A DNA stretch of 64,000 nucleotides from Jaltomata sinuosa (GCA_003996215.1 QJPP01000310.1:186001-250000), one strand, 5' to 3'. Numbered from the stretch's first letter, positions 1-12,400 are shown. Made by a program: numbers and translations. Notes: a model not told the origin generated them from the sequence alone.

Positions 1-1654
1 CTTTCTTGAAGGATTACAAGGTGATGAGTCCTGTTCTTTTGGTTGTTGTTAGTTTGCAAATCGCACTTGTATCGTCTTGGATATTTGGAATATAAAACCG
101 TAATCAATTGTGAACAATACTCTGCATTGAAGGGAAGGCTTGCTAACCTTTGTCCACATTGTTACAGGATGGAAAACTGAAGCCACATGTTAAGTCACAG
201 CCCATCCCTGAAACCAATGACGAACCTGTTAAGGTGGTTGTTAGGGATACCCTCCAGGATATGGTTTTCAACTCCGGGAAAAATGGTGCGTGTCTATCGA
301 TTGACAATTCTTTATTGCACGTCTTTTTTAGAACGGTAATATTGTATTCATCAGTACTAAAAGATTGCACTGGCAACAGTAGTACAAAGAAAAGAAGAAA
401 GCCTAGGTACACTTCACAAAGCTTCCAAAAAGTCTAGGATGACATCAATATCCTCTATACAAAATTCTTTACACAAAATGCAAGCTCAAATTACTCTTGT
501 TCTCAAAACATCTGTATTTCTTTCCCTCCAAATGCACAAAGGAATTGCCCTCCACCATTTCTTCTGCTTTACATTCCTCCCAGCTTGATCCCAAGCTATT
601 AAAAGTTCAAAAGTGTTTCCCGGCATATTCTTTATTCCACGTTATGGTTGAGAGATTTGTTTCCTTGTTACACCATTTTGTCTCTTGCCTCTTTGGTGTT
701 TACTTACATTTCTTTACTATTGTGTAAGATCGCGATGAAGAGCTGGATGTCGTGAATTAACTGAATGTGGAACTTAAGAGTAAAAATTATATGTAGTAGG
801 AGAAAGAGGGAGTTTAGGGAGCATTTATCAGCTTATTGCCCGTGGGTTTGACTACAATAATAATTGTGCTTTCCTGAATTGCTACTCTTTTGGTCTTCTC
901 AGTGCTGTTAGAGTTCTATGCACCTTGGTGTGGCCACTGCAAGAGTCTGGCTCCAATTTTGGATGAAGTGGCTGTATCATTTGAGAGCGATCCGGATGTT
1001 CTCATTGCAAAACTGGTAAGAACTTTTTCATGAACTAAACAAGGATATTTGATGCATGTATCTCCTTCATCCTTTGTGACATTACTTATTAGCTAATCTT
1101 AAATAAATGGAGTGGACGTTTGATCTTTTCGCTGAGATAAAGGCAAATGAGAGAATATATAGAATTAGAATGTAGTTCTTAGCATTTAACCTCCTTTTAT
1201 GTTATGGATTTCGTCGTACAAAAAATGATTCGCAGAGGAGAGATTTTGTTTACGCATTTTTGAGTAGCATACGGTTGTGAAGTGTATCAGAAAAGAAGGT
1301 TTGTATGGCTTAAACGTGTGGTGATATCTATAATATACATCTCCATAATAATAGATGAATGCATTAGCAGTTGGTACCTGTAATGCACAGGACATATATT
1401 AGTAGTTGTGTTTGTCATTGGTCATTTCCTCACCTGCTTTCCATTTACAGGACGCAACCGCAAATGATCTCCCGAAAGGTGAATTCGACGTTCAGGGATT
1501 CCCTACTATGTACTTCAGATCTGCCTCCGGTAACTTGTCACAGTATGACGGTGAGAGAACAAAAGAGGCGATCATTGAATTTATCGAGAAGAATCGTGAC
1601 AAGCCTGTTCAGTCAGACTCTGCCAAAGCCGATTCAGCAAAGGATGAGCTTTAG
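1..1654 (+). CDS. PDIL1-1: Protein disulfide isomerase, classical KDEL type (3' end of gene; 5' part outside window)
   Basis: This is the C-terminal part of an ER thiol-disulfide oxidoreductase and chaperone that forms and shuffles disulfides in secretory proteins. Four exons are visible by comparison with the complete copy downstream: the tail of one exon at 1-20, then 168-285, 903-1015 and 1451-1654, all with GT-AG borders and frame kept. They encode the end of the b' domain and the whole a' thioredoxin domain. This includes the active site FYAPWCGHCKSLAP, the cis-proline motif GFPTMYF and the C-terminal ER retention signal KDEL. The stop is TAG at 1652-1654. Upstream exons lie left of position 1. 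Unlike the second copy, its introns here carry no large insertion. The family assignment is firm; orthology to Arabidopsis PDIL1-1 is inferred from remembered similarity. Confidence 0.93.
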
Positions 1655-2870
1655 AGGTTTGATTGTCTTCCTTAGAGCATCAATTATGATATCTGCAATT
1701 ATTGATATGATAGTCAACAGAATTAACGTCATGCTTGTTGAGTACAATCTCGTCCTTTGTTTGGGAACTAGGGAAGGGAAAGGAGAGGAAAGGGAAGGAA
1801 TTCAGAAAGAGGGAAAATGTTGAAAAGTGGAAGTAAGGAAAACAAGTTCCAAAGTGACATTCCACATTAATTGTCTTCTCCCCACCCTCCAACACACCTC
1901 ACCTCCACCTCTACCCCCATAGCCCCATCCGCACCCTCCTACACTCCATCTCTATCCCATAATATTACATAAAAGATGATCTTGGGACAATAGTTTCTGC
2001 TTACGTGCAAACACCCGAAAATAAGTAAGAAATCCATTTATTTTTCAGGAAACATTTTTCTTCCTACCAAACACACCCTAAAATGACCATTATTTTCCCC
2101 TTGGTGGTGTCCTAGATTAGAGATTCACTGGGGCTCAACAACTAGAAGATGAATTCTCTTGAAAGGTCTTTCCCATCTCTTAATATTTCTAGATTTGTCA
2201 CCTATAAAGGGGAGAAACATAGTGGAATCTATTTGAAAAAGAAATAAAAGGGAGGCTTTCAGCTCTCAACTTTCTACAAACTACACCTATCTTGCTCGGA
2301 CTCTTCAAAAATGTTGTCAGGTGCGTGTTGGATCCTCCAAAAGTAGCGCATCTTTGGACGATCCAGCACGAGTGCGACAACATTTTAGAGAGTCCGAGCA
2401 ACATAAAAGTAAACTAGGGAAAAACTCATATTCTTCCATTCCCATCCTTTTCCTTAGTAAAATGTAACGGGCAAATTTATCCGTCCACCTTCACTCTACC
2501 CCCGACCCCCACAAAGAAATTTGAAGAACAACACGCCCATAAGCTCGCAAACTCTCCACCTGCTTATTTTTAATATGATTTTTCTTTCTTCTTTCCTTGT
2601 GCAACAAAAATTGTAATTTATGTTGATCTTCTCTTGTTCAGGACTTTGGGAACATTGTACACTGGTGGATTCAAGTTCTGTAGGGGATTTGCTGTTTCCG
2701 TTTCCCCCACGACCTCCCACCCTGCCCCGTTTCCTGACTGTTGCTCTTGCAGTGCACTTTTCGCTTCTTCTTCTTCCCTTCTAGTTTTTGGTGCTTTTTA
2801 GCGGTTGTATGTATCCGTTTTGTGTATCGAATGTAGCTGGATTGTAAGTTATTATCAATTGAGAAGTCTC
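1655..2870 (+). other. Downstream flank / probable spliced 3' UTR of first PDI copy
   Basis: This flank is non-coding by ordinary criteria but shared with the flank of the second PDI copy (13628-14420). It holds a purine-rich stretch, a C-rich stretch (1880-1950), a small MITE (about 2290-2404), and a conserved block at about 2640-2803 preceded by a good acceptor (ttgttcag). That block may be a second 3' UTR exon. No polyadenylation signal could be assigned with certainty. Confidence 0.4.
2290..2404. mobile_element. Small foldback MITE (tgctcggactct family)
   Basis: Inverted ends tgctcggactct and agagtccgagca enclose about 115 bp. Related copies lie at 13823-13937 (same place downstream of the second PDI copy, so inherited with the duplication) and at 20882-21047. 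Superfamily not assigned. Confidence 0.6.
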
Positions 2871-3466
2871 CAACTTTAAGATCAGCAGTTCTTTGATGAC
2901 AAGTTGCAACATTTGTCTAATGGCTTTTGGCTGTAAGCATTGTTGCATAGCATAGTGCAAGAGTGAATAGGTTAAATCCCTGTAAAATATCATCATTTTA
3001 CGAGTTTCCATACCTAAACTATTAGATGTTTTTGTTGCCCTTTTGGACTATAATTCTCTTTAGATTAAAAACTCCCCGGTTGAATATATGGGAAAATATT
3101 TAGAATAAGTTGTAAAGAGGTGTTTGGGAGATGAAAAAAGTCTTAAAATGAGGCCACATGGCACAGGCAGTTCATGGTAGTTTATGGAGTTTTGTGAACA
3201 CTTAATAGTTTAAGTATAAATCTCGTAAAACGGTGATAATTAAGGGAGGGTTTAACCTATTCACTCAAAAAAGTTCTCCACGTGTATTATCATTTGAAAC
3301 TCTTTGAAGGAGCTTTTGGAGCGTAATGTTCACCTAGCATGTTATATTTCTTTAGGAGATATTTTAACATAAATTCCTGGGATTGTTTTGAAGTTTTACT
3401 GTTGTTGGAATTGTCATCAACTGTTAGTGCTTTCAATAATATTTGGTGTGAAGTTGTTTGTGTTTG
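2870..3466. other. Intergenic, part of the PDI segmental duplication
   Basis: This is non-coding sequence that aligns by eye with 14400-14885 and 15428-15460. It marks the right end of the duplicated segment at about 3385. No gene seen. Confidence 0.5.
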
Positions 3467-3724
3467 GTCAATAAATATGATAAATATTTTTAAATAATAA
3501 TTAGTGTTTGGCTAAGCTCTCAAAAGTGTTTTAAAGTGTTTTTTTTTTAAAAGTTTTTTTAGGGAAAAACTATTTTTTTAGCTTCTGAAAAATAACTTAT
3601 GCTATCCCCAGAAACACTTTTTTTTTTTCTCAAAAAGTTTGGCCAAACACTTTACTTTTTAGAAATAAACACTTTTTTCAAAAAAAAAAACACTTTTGAA
3701 GAAAAAAATCTTGGTCAAACAGGC
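3467..3724. mobile_element. MITE with gtttggtcaa / ttggtcaaac ends
   Basis: An AT-rich foldback with terminal inverted repeats around gtttggtca and tggtcaaacaggc. The same family occurs at 5925-6125 and 21731-22047. The ends look like those of common Solanaceae MITEs; exact borders and superfamily are uncertain. Confidence 0.5.
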
Positions 3725-3732
3725 TATTAATC

Positions 3733-4151
3733 TAGGGTGTTTAGCACGAAAGAGGAATATTTTTCTAAAAGATATTTTCTTAAAAAATAAATGAATTTTT
3801 TTACATATTTTTTAGTATTCGATAAGTAAGCAAAAATAGGATTATTTCAAAAGTATTTATATATACTCTAGTAAAATACTAAAGGGTGGAATGAGTGGAA
3901 AATAGGGTGAAAAGAAATGGTCAAAGGGTAGGTTTGCAGGGTGTTGGGTGGTGGGTGGAGATAATAAATTTTGGAATGTCACTTATCAAACTTGTTTTAT
4001 TTATTTCGGAATTGAAACTTGTTTTTCCCTATTTTCATTAGGAAAGTTATTTTTCTCATTTTTAAAAAAATTATTATTGTAGAGAAAATATCTTGACCAA
4101 TTAAATATGCAAAAATTAAAAATTATTTTTCTACATACCAAACAACCCCTA
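3733..4151. mobile_element. Decayed MITE, tagggtgtttagcac / ccaaacaacccct ends
   Basis: The left end ctagggtgttt and the right end aaacaacccctaa are imperfect inverted repeats around an AT-rich core of about 420 bp with no coding capacity. The assignment rests on the ends only. Confidence 0.4.
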
Positions 4152-4221
4152 ATCTCTCACCTACTATATCATCACAAATGGATGTAAGAACAACCAAAGC
4201 ATTTTCCTATTTAGGTTGACT

Positions 4222-5020
4222 GGATTAGGGGGTACCAAAAGAGTATGTACACTTCAAAATAGTAGGTTGTATACATTATCTTGTTAATAAAATTTCATTT
4301 AGACACTCAATTTATGTTTGTTTTGATTGAACGTCTAATAAAATATAGTAGGTGAATTAGGGTGGTATAGAAAGAATATGTACACTTTAAAAGGTGGAAT
4401 ACATTCATGTTCTTATTAATAAAATTTTTCCGTTCGTTCGGACTCTCCATTCTGGTTAGCTCGGTAGAGTGGCAGGTGAAATCCGTCTCTTTTTATAGAT
4501 ATTGAGTAGGTAGGCGGCTAGTCACTTCTTACTCGTGTAGTGAGAAAAACCTTATTTATTTCGACACTCAATTTATTGTATGTTTCGATTGAACATCTAA
4601 TAAAATAGTAGGTGGATTAGGGTTGTATAGAAAGAATATGTACATTTCAAAATAGTAAACGGAATACATTCACATTCTCTTATTAATAAATTTTATTTAA
4701 ACACTCAATCTACTGTATGTTTCGATTGAACATCTAATAAAATAGTAGGTGAATTGGGCGTGTACAAAAAGAATATGTACACTTCAAAATAGTAGGTGAA
4801 TGACATGCACATTCTCTTATTAATAAATTTTATTTAGACACTCAATTTATTGTATGTTTCGATTGAATATCTAATAAAATGTAGGTAGATTAGGGGTGTA
4901 AAAAAAAATATGTACACTTCAAAATAGTAGGTGGAATATATCCATATTTTCTTATTAATAAATTTTATTTAGACACTCAATTTATTAGTATATGTTTCGA
5001 TAGAACATCTGATAAAATAT
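4222..5020. repeat. Tandem array, about 135-bp unit, five copies
   Basis: The anchor tatgtacacttcaaaatag recurs at about 4243, 4378, 4637, 4774 and 4909, giving a period near 135 bp. Each unit also carries ttaataaattttatttagacac-like and gattgaacatctaataaaat-like blocks. The second unit is lengthened by about 123 bp of unrelated, less AT-rich sequence (4434-4556). Confidence 0.85.
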
Positions 5021-5321
5021 GTTTCTTAAACATTTTCGACTCAAAATTTAAAAATAAATTATCTCATTTAATTATATATATTAACCTCATTAATTCACAA
5101 AACATGCTTACTTTAATTGAAATTAATTTATATAATTAAAAAATAATAATATATATTTTATATGATTAGATTATCTACTTAAGAAATACTCGTAGAATCT
5201 TTTAAAAAATTTGAACCCTAAATGTGTAATAAAATATTTTATCACACTTTAAAGTTGGAGGAAAGATGCAATTTTTAAGGCAAAAATTTAGGGTTGACCA
5301 ATTGCATTAATACATTAAGAC
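5021..5321. other. AT-rich intergenic sequence
   Basis: Very AT-rich sequence between the tandem array and the duplicated promoter segment. No gene, RNA or clear repeat seen. Confidence 0.5.
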
Positions 5322-5510
5322 AAAAATAAAATTTAGTATTGGATACCTCAAATATTTTAAACTCATATATGCTAATACCAATCAATCCTCATTTTACACG
5401 TAATATTTACGTGTTGGCATTGCACGCTTTCCCATTAAAGCACATTTTTTGTTTATAAAAATATAAATAAAATCTGTAAACACACATGTTTAATCACTTG
5501 ATAAAATAAT
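5322..5510 (+). repeat. Duplicate of the PDI promoter segment without a gene
   Basis: About 180 bp that align by eye with 6273-6455, immediately upstream of the PDI start. Shared blocks include ctcaaatattt, acacgtaat, a ttataaatataaa-like TATA region and aatcacttgata. No PDI exon follows this copy, so it looks like a leftover promoter. Confidence 0.7.
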
Positions 5511-5646
5511 AGTGGAAAAGTTAACATAACGTATCAAATATTCATATTTGATTGCTCTCTATTCCAATAGTTTAATTCAATCACAATTTATATTAGAGGG
5601 TTTAAAACTATTGATATTTATATTTGTATATTTTTCTCTCAATCAT

Positions 5647-5823
5647 GGGCGGAGCTACATGTAATTGGTTCGACACTCCTTCATCGGAAAATTACACTAT
5701 GTAGCTAGGTCAAAATATATTTTTTTATGTATATATATTACGTATTGACACTCCTTGACTTCTTCGTGAATTTATTTGTTTATATTTTGACACCTCTTAG
5801 TGAATATTCTGACTCCACCACTG
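5647..5823. mobile_element. Short foldback repeat, gggcggagct / gactccaccactg
   Basis: The left end gggcggagctacatg and the right end gactccaccactg are imperfect inverted repeats of a very common Solanaceae dispersed repeat. Related fragments are at about 9460-9610 and 22268-22450. Confidence 0.45.
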
Positions 5824-5924
5824 CACTCAACTGTATTTGTATTTGTATGTCTATATTTATATTTGAATATCGAGATTCCACAAAATATACCATACGGATT
5901 CAAAAAAGAACACTTTTGAGCAGC

Positions 5925-6125
5925 AAGTAGCGTTTGACCAAACTTTTAAAAGTGCTTCTAAATATATATTTTCTCAACCGTGCTTTTGGGGGGAAAACTA
6001 CTAGTTTTAACTTCTGGAAAACAACTTCCGCTATTCACGCTTATTTTCTTCAAAAATCTTGGCCAAACAACTTACTTTTTTTAAAATAAACATTTTTGAC
6101 AAAAAATAAGTTTAGCCAAACAGAC
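5925..6125. mobile_element. MITE with gtttgaccaaac / agccaaacagac ends
   Basis: Second member of the family at 3467-3724, with left end gcgtttgaccaaactttt and right end tttagccaaacagact. It lies in the upstream flank of the complete PDI gene. Confidence 0.5.
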
Positions 6126-6272
6126 TAGTAGCATGCTCAGGTCTAGCGGAATCGACGAAAGCAAATTCATTTTCGTGGAGATGCCTTAGAACTTAGAAGA
6201 AGAGCAAATCTCTAACAATGTGGGGGCGATATCTCGCGCTCCGCGGCGGCGGGCGCGCGCAGGGGGGGGAAT

Positions 6273-6480
6273 CAATATAAAATTTATTATTGAATCCCTC
6301 AAATATTTCAAACTCCTATATATATACATTGACACATTGCATGAACCAATCACAACTTTACACGTAATTATTAACATGTTGACATGGCACATTAGAGCAC
6401 TTTTTTTTCTTTATAAATATAAATGAAATTTGAATCAAATTAATCACTTGATAGTTCATAGTTCACACAATTGATTCGGT
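6273..6480 (+). promoter_or_regulatory. Core promoter and 5' UTR of the complete PDI gene
   Basis: This segment is directly upstream of the start ATG at 6481. It contains a TATA-like ctttataaatataaatg around 6409-6425, about 60 bp before the ATG, and is duplicated at 5322-5510. A short, extremely GC-rich stretch (6219-6268) precedes it. The assignment comes from position and TATA motif; transcription start not mapped. Confidence 0.5.
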
Positions 6481-9400
6481 ATGGCAAAGAGGGGCATTTT
6501 GGTAATTGTATCAGCTCTTGTTCTACTTGCAGTTTATGGTGTTGTTGCAGAGGAGGAGTATGTGTTGACTTTGGACCATACTAACCTCACTGATATTGTT
6601 CCAAAGCACAACTTCATTGTCCTTAATTTTTATGCACCTAGGTAATTAATCCCTTTTACTTAAACTTCATTTTTGCTGCTTTTTCATAGAGCTGACAATT
6701 TCAGCTTATATTTGTAAAATTAACTCATTTAACTTTTGATGTTATGGTTCTTTGCATATATGCTCTACACTATTTCTTTATTAGTTGTCATGTTTTTTTT
6801 TACTGTCGTTTTTTTCGTCTATTACTACTTTGATTTGTTTCACTTGAACCGAGGATCTTGTGAAAATAGCCTCTCTAGCTACCTCCAAGAAGTAGAGGTA
6901 AGGTCTGCGTACACTCTACCTTCATCAGACTCCATTTTATGGGATTTCACTGGGTATGTTGTTGTTGTTAGCTCATTTAGGGGTCGTTTGATAGGGTCTA
7001 TAAGAATAGTGTTGAATATGGTGTGTTAGTAATGCGGGTATTAGTTATGCTTGCATTAGTCGGGTATTAGTTATGCTTGCATTAGTCATGATGAGATTAT
7101 TTTTTATGCAGTATTTACTTTGGTGTATTAAAAATAACATACCCTCCTGAAATATGGTGGAAAGAATGTGAAAAAGGTTTTGAGGAGCAATTGTGTCTTT
7201 AATCATACTAATGCATGCATTAAAACCCTTTGTATTATTAATACCATGGATGTCCATGTATTAGTTATACATATATGAATGCCAAATAGAGTGTATAACC
7301 TAATACTTTCATTATACAGAGGTTAAAAAAATGTACCAAACAAGGTACTAGTAATACAAGAAGCTAATGCATGCATTCTTTTCATTAATACACACTACCA
7401 AATGACCTCTTAATTCATATTCTAATGAGTTGGGTCACTTATATTTTAGTTGGATAGGAGTTGGTCGGGTCCCAAGTCAAGTCGAAAGTCGGGGTAGGGT
7501 CGAGGTTGGGATATCGGGTCTAGGTCGAGGTTGGGGATCGGGTCGGGATCAGGTTTAGGGTCGAGTCCTGGGTCAGAATCGGGGTCGGGTCTTGGGTCTA
7601 GGTCGAGTCAGGATTGAATCTCGGTTTGGGATTGAGGTCTTGGTCCTCTGTTGATTTGGCGTCGTATCTCGTGTTAGTTCGGGATTGAGGGTTGGGTCCC
7701 AAGCCGAGGAGGGTCACGGGTCGGACATTAGATCTCGGGTTAGGGTCGGGTTGAGGTTGCATCTCGAATCGAGTCCTTGGTTGGGGCGAGTCTCGAATCG
7801 AGTCCCCAATTGGTCGGGGGCAGGGTGAGTCGTGTTACGAGGTGGTAGGTTGAAAGACTAGTGGTCGGGGTGTTTGTGTACGTGGATTATAGGTGGTAAG
7901 AGTGGTGAGGTTGAAAGAGAATTTAAGAAAATATTTTTTCCATTTTTAGTTGGAAAGTCATTTTACTTAAATTGAAGAAAAATAAGTTTATTTGAAAAAA
8001 CATTTTCAAAATATTTAAGTCAATCAAACATGGAAAAATTGACAAACATTTTCAAAAAAAAAAATATTTCCCTTCCCAATACACCCTTTGTTGATGTATT
8101 TTCCTTTATCTACGTTATAATGTTTTTATTCAAAAAGCTTCTCTCTATTTATGTTTGGGACAACAACAATACTTCATCCGTTCCTAAATAAGTAATTGTT
8201 TAGCCTTTTAATTTTATTTCTAAATAAGTGATATTTTAGATAATCAAGATGATAGTAATGATATTCTTCCAATTTTACCCTTCTTTAAATAAAAAAAGTT
8301 AGACAAAATCAAGAAACTATTAAAGAAGTACATTCCTTTCAAAGTATTTTTTAAGAGTAAGTTAGTAGAAGTACTTTTTGTTTTCTAAGAATAAGTAATT
8401 TCTTAAAGGAGTGTGCTCAAGCTAAAAAAAAAATCAATTATTTAGGAATGGGATAATATACCAAGTGCCACTATTTATGTCTGGGAGAAGATATAAATAT
8501 CCCTTTGAACGAAGTTCTAATTTTCAATTACACTTTAAAGTAAACAAAATTCACCCTTTGAAACACCCACAACCAATTTTTTGTTGGGTAAGAAGGAGAC
8601 ATCTGTTGATTTTTGAACTTTCAAGAACTCCATTTTTTTCCTGCACAAAGAAGGTATACCAGTTATGGATATTTTTTTTCAAATCTGAGTAATTTTGCTT
8701 TATATAAGTATAATTTTTTTCATGAAAGTGTGATTTGTGTTAATGTGAGAGACAACAAGTTAATGGTTTTGCTGCATTAAGTTCTTTCTGTCTTTAGTCT
8801 TGTTCTGCAAACTAAATAATGAGCCCATTTGATAATACTCCCTCCCCTACGTTTCAATTTGATAGTCTTGTTTTGACTTGACACACAGTTTAAAAAAATA
8901 AATAAGACTTTTGAATCTTGTGGTCTTTATGTACTCTCTCTGGTCCTTTTAAGTTGTCACGTTTCGCTTCTCAAGAGTCAATTTGAATAATTTTCAAAGC
9001 TAAATTAGATAAGATTAATTTAATATTTTAAAATTAAAATTTAGATATTCAAAAACTATACGGAAAGTACTATAAATTGCAATTTTTCCCATAACAATGT
9101 GATGGAAAAATACATCTTAAAATGTTGATCAAAGTTTGACTCTCAAAAAGAAAATTGTGAAAAGTATTTTGGAACAGAGGGAGTAAAAGATACGTAGAAT
9201 GTATCAAAATGCCCTTTAATCTTGTCATCTTAAACCTGTCATGTAGAAAGTTAGAATTAAGGAGTTTCCAAAAAAGAAAAGATGCATTCTTTTTGAAACG
9301 GACTGAAAAGGATAGTAGGAAAAACAAGTTGAAACGGAGGGAGTAATTGTTTAGGTTCCGTTGTAACCTTTAGATATGAATGGAATTCCCCACACACAGA

Positions 9401-12400
9401 CGTGTATGTATTTGTATTTTTGGTAGAGATTCTATATGCCAAATAGTCTTGTTACGTGGAGGGGTGGATCCAGTGTTACAGTATCAGTATCAGGTTCATC
9501 TGAATTCAGTACTTTCAACGTAGAGCACAAATATACATGTAAAAGTTCACTAAAATTGCAACAGATAGTAGATATGAACCCGTGAAGGAGATAATGAGTT
9601 TATGTTAACGCTATATGACTTATGAGGACATGACATACTTGATAATCAATTTTCATGGTTATACAATTTTGTTCAAAATGTTTATTTAGTTATTCTTTGG
9701 CATGAAAAAGTTTTGAGTTTAGGTCATACAAATCTTCAATTTGATTTTAATGCCTTCTTAGATGTATCAAAGTTAGAAGCAATTGTGTAATGTACAAATG
9801 TCCTGCCTCTTTATTCTTATCTTTTTAATTTCCTTTCAATTTATCGGAAACGGCCTCTTTACTTCACCTCTAGGTAAAGGTACGGTTTGCGTACATCCTA
9901 TCCTCCCCAGACCCCACTTTGTGGGAATATCCTGGGCATGTTGTTTTTGTTCCTTTCAATTTATCAGCATCTGATAATATACTTGCAATAACAGGTGTGA
10001 GCCGTGCAAGACACTTGCTCCTGAGGTACTACTTTCTTCTCCAATGGAGGGAAGATGATCATTCTTCTCCATCATTGTATTTTTCTTGGCATTTTCAACT
10101 GATGTATGGTAAATTACTTTCTTTCCAGTATGAAAAAGCCGCCTTAGAGCTGAGTAGTCATGACCCTCCAATAGTTCTAGCTAAGACTGATGCAAGTGTT
10201 GAAGCCAATAGAGAAGTTGCAGCACAGTACGGGATCAAGGGTTTCCCAATTATTAAGATCTTTCGTGATGGAGGAAAGAAAGTTCAAGACTATAACGGCC
10301 CTCGTGAAACAGCTGGTATTGTGGCCTATTTGAAGAGACAAATAGGTCCTGTATCTCCTGAAATCAAGTCGAAGGAGGACGCTGCAAACCTTATTCATGA
10401 TGAGAAAAAGATCTTTGTTGTAAGTGGTGATTAGTACTTTCAATTTTTTCCTCATCATCATTATGGAAATTCTATTCTCAGCGTAAAATCTATTTATGTT
10501 TCTTTAGGTTGGTATATTTCCAGACCCCTCTGGAGAGAAATTTGAGAACTATTTAACACTAGCTGATAAACTGCGAGCTGATATCGATTTTGCTCACACT
10601 GTTGATGCTAAATTCCTCCCTCGGGGTGGGCCAGTCGATAAGCCCACACTTCGTCTTCTAAAGCCATTTGATGAACTCGTTGTTGATTTTGAGGTATTAC
10701 CGTTATCTGTGTATAATTTTGTCCTCGATACTTATTGCATTATGGTTATGAGGGTTAACTCTTGTCCCATTATCTTTTAATTAATTGGCCGTATAATTAT
10801 ATTCTTGCAGGATTTTCAAGTTGATGCAATGGAGAAGTTCATTACAGAAGCTAGTATTCCTATTGTTACTATCCTAGACAATGACCCAAACAACCTTCCT
10901 TATATAAAAAAGTTCTTTAGTCGCACCAATGCCAAGGTACTTGAATCTGTGAGCTGTAATGCTGCAATTTGACCTTATATTTCAACGTCGTCAAGCAATT
11001 CTAATGAGTTTTAGAGTTACTAATATTTGAGGATTAACTTCAAATTTAAGGTACTAATATATTTTTCCCATTTGACATCGGCAAATCTACAGGCAATGCT
11101 ATTTGTGAACTTTAGCACTGAGCTTGATGCTTTTAAGTCCAAGTACAATGATGTTGCTGTGCTTTATAAGGGGGATGGGATGGGCTTTCTCTTGGCTGAT
11201 GCTGAGGCTGGGATTACTCAAGAGGCATTTCAGGTTAGTTAAAATTTTCAACTATCATTTTACCCCTGGTCACATAGAAAGGCATGTGTTGAACATTCAT
11301 TTTGTTTGGATTGCAGTACTTTGAACTGAAGCCCGAACAGGCACCTGTGATCATGATAAAGGAAACTGATGATCAGAAGTACATTAAGGACCATGTGGAA
11401 CCCGATGCCATTGCTGCTTGGTTGAAGGATTACAAGGTGATGAGTCTGCTCTTTTGGTTGTTGGTAGTTTTCATGTTGCACTTATAACGTCTTGGATATT
11501 TGTAATTTAAAACTGTAATCAATAGTGAACAATATTCTGCATCGAAGGGAAGGCTTGCTAACCATTGTCCTCTTATTTTCCACATTGTTACAGGATGGAA
11601 AACTGAAGCCATATGTAAAATCACAGCCCATCCCTGAAACCAATGACGAACCTGTTAAGGTGGTTGTTAGGGATACCCTCCACGATATGGTTTTGAACTC
11701 ACGAAAAAATGGTGCGTGTCTATCAAAATGACATATTCTTTATTCCACGTTTTGGTTGGGAGAGTCGTTACTGTTACACCATTTTGGCTCTTGCCTGTTT
11801 GGTGTTTACTTACATTATTATTCTTTTGGTCTGCTCAGTACTGTTAGAGTTCTATGCACCTTGGTGTGGCCACTGCAAGAAACTGGCTCCAATTTTGGAT
11901 GAAGTGGCTGTATCATTTGAAAGCCATCTGGATGTTCTGATTGCAAAGCTGGTAAGAATTTTGTTACGGTCCCCTGTTATAGATCTAGTTATGAGACGCT
12001 GCAAGACTAAATCAGAGTTAACGTAGAGTGAATTAGGAGTATGGAAAAAGGATTTCTTTTTTCGACCTATAGTGCTGGTTCGTTAAGAGAGAACCTGCAA
12101 TCTCTTGAGTTTAAGTACTCAAAAATTGGAATAATTTTCTGCACAGATTTCATGGGATAAACATAGAGTTTAAATACAATAGTGATAAGATAACTATCCG
12201 TAGAAACTAAGGGGCCCAAAACGAAGGTTACAACGACGTTTGAATTCATCTCAAGCCGGTTGAGGCATATCTGTCTCTAGTTGAAGAAACCAAAGTTGTG
12301 CATTCCCCTCAAATGAAAAGAAGCAAATCCGACCTTTTCTTCTTCTGGAGTTTGTTGGTGTCGAAAGAAGTGTTCACATCAGTTCAACCATCCCAAAGGG

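Noticed and set aside
4445..4480. A tRNA gene
   Set aside because: Only an A-box-like stretch is seen; no cloverleaf or B box could be found.
7437..7905. Interstitial telomere repeat
   Set aside because: Units are irregular gggtcg-type, not tandem TTTAGGG; only isolated tttaggg matches occur.
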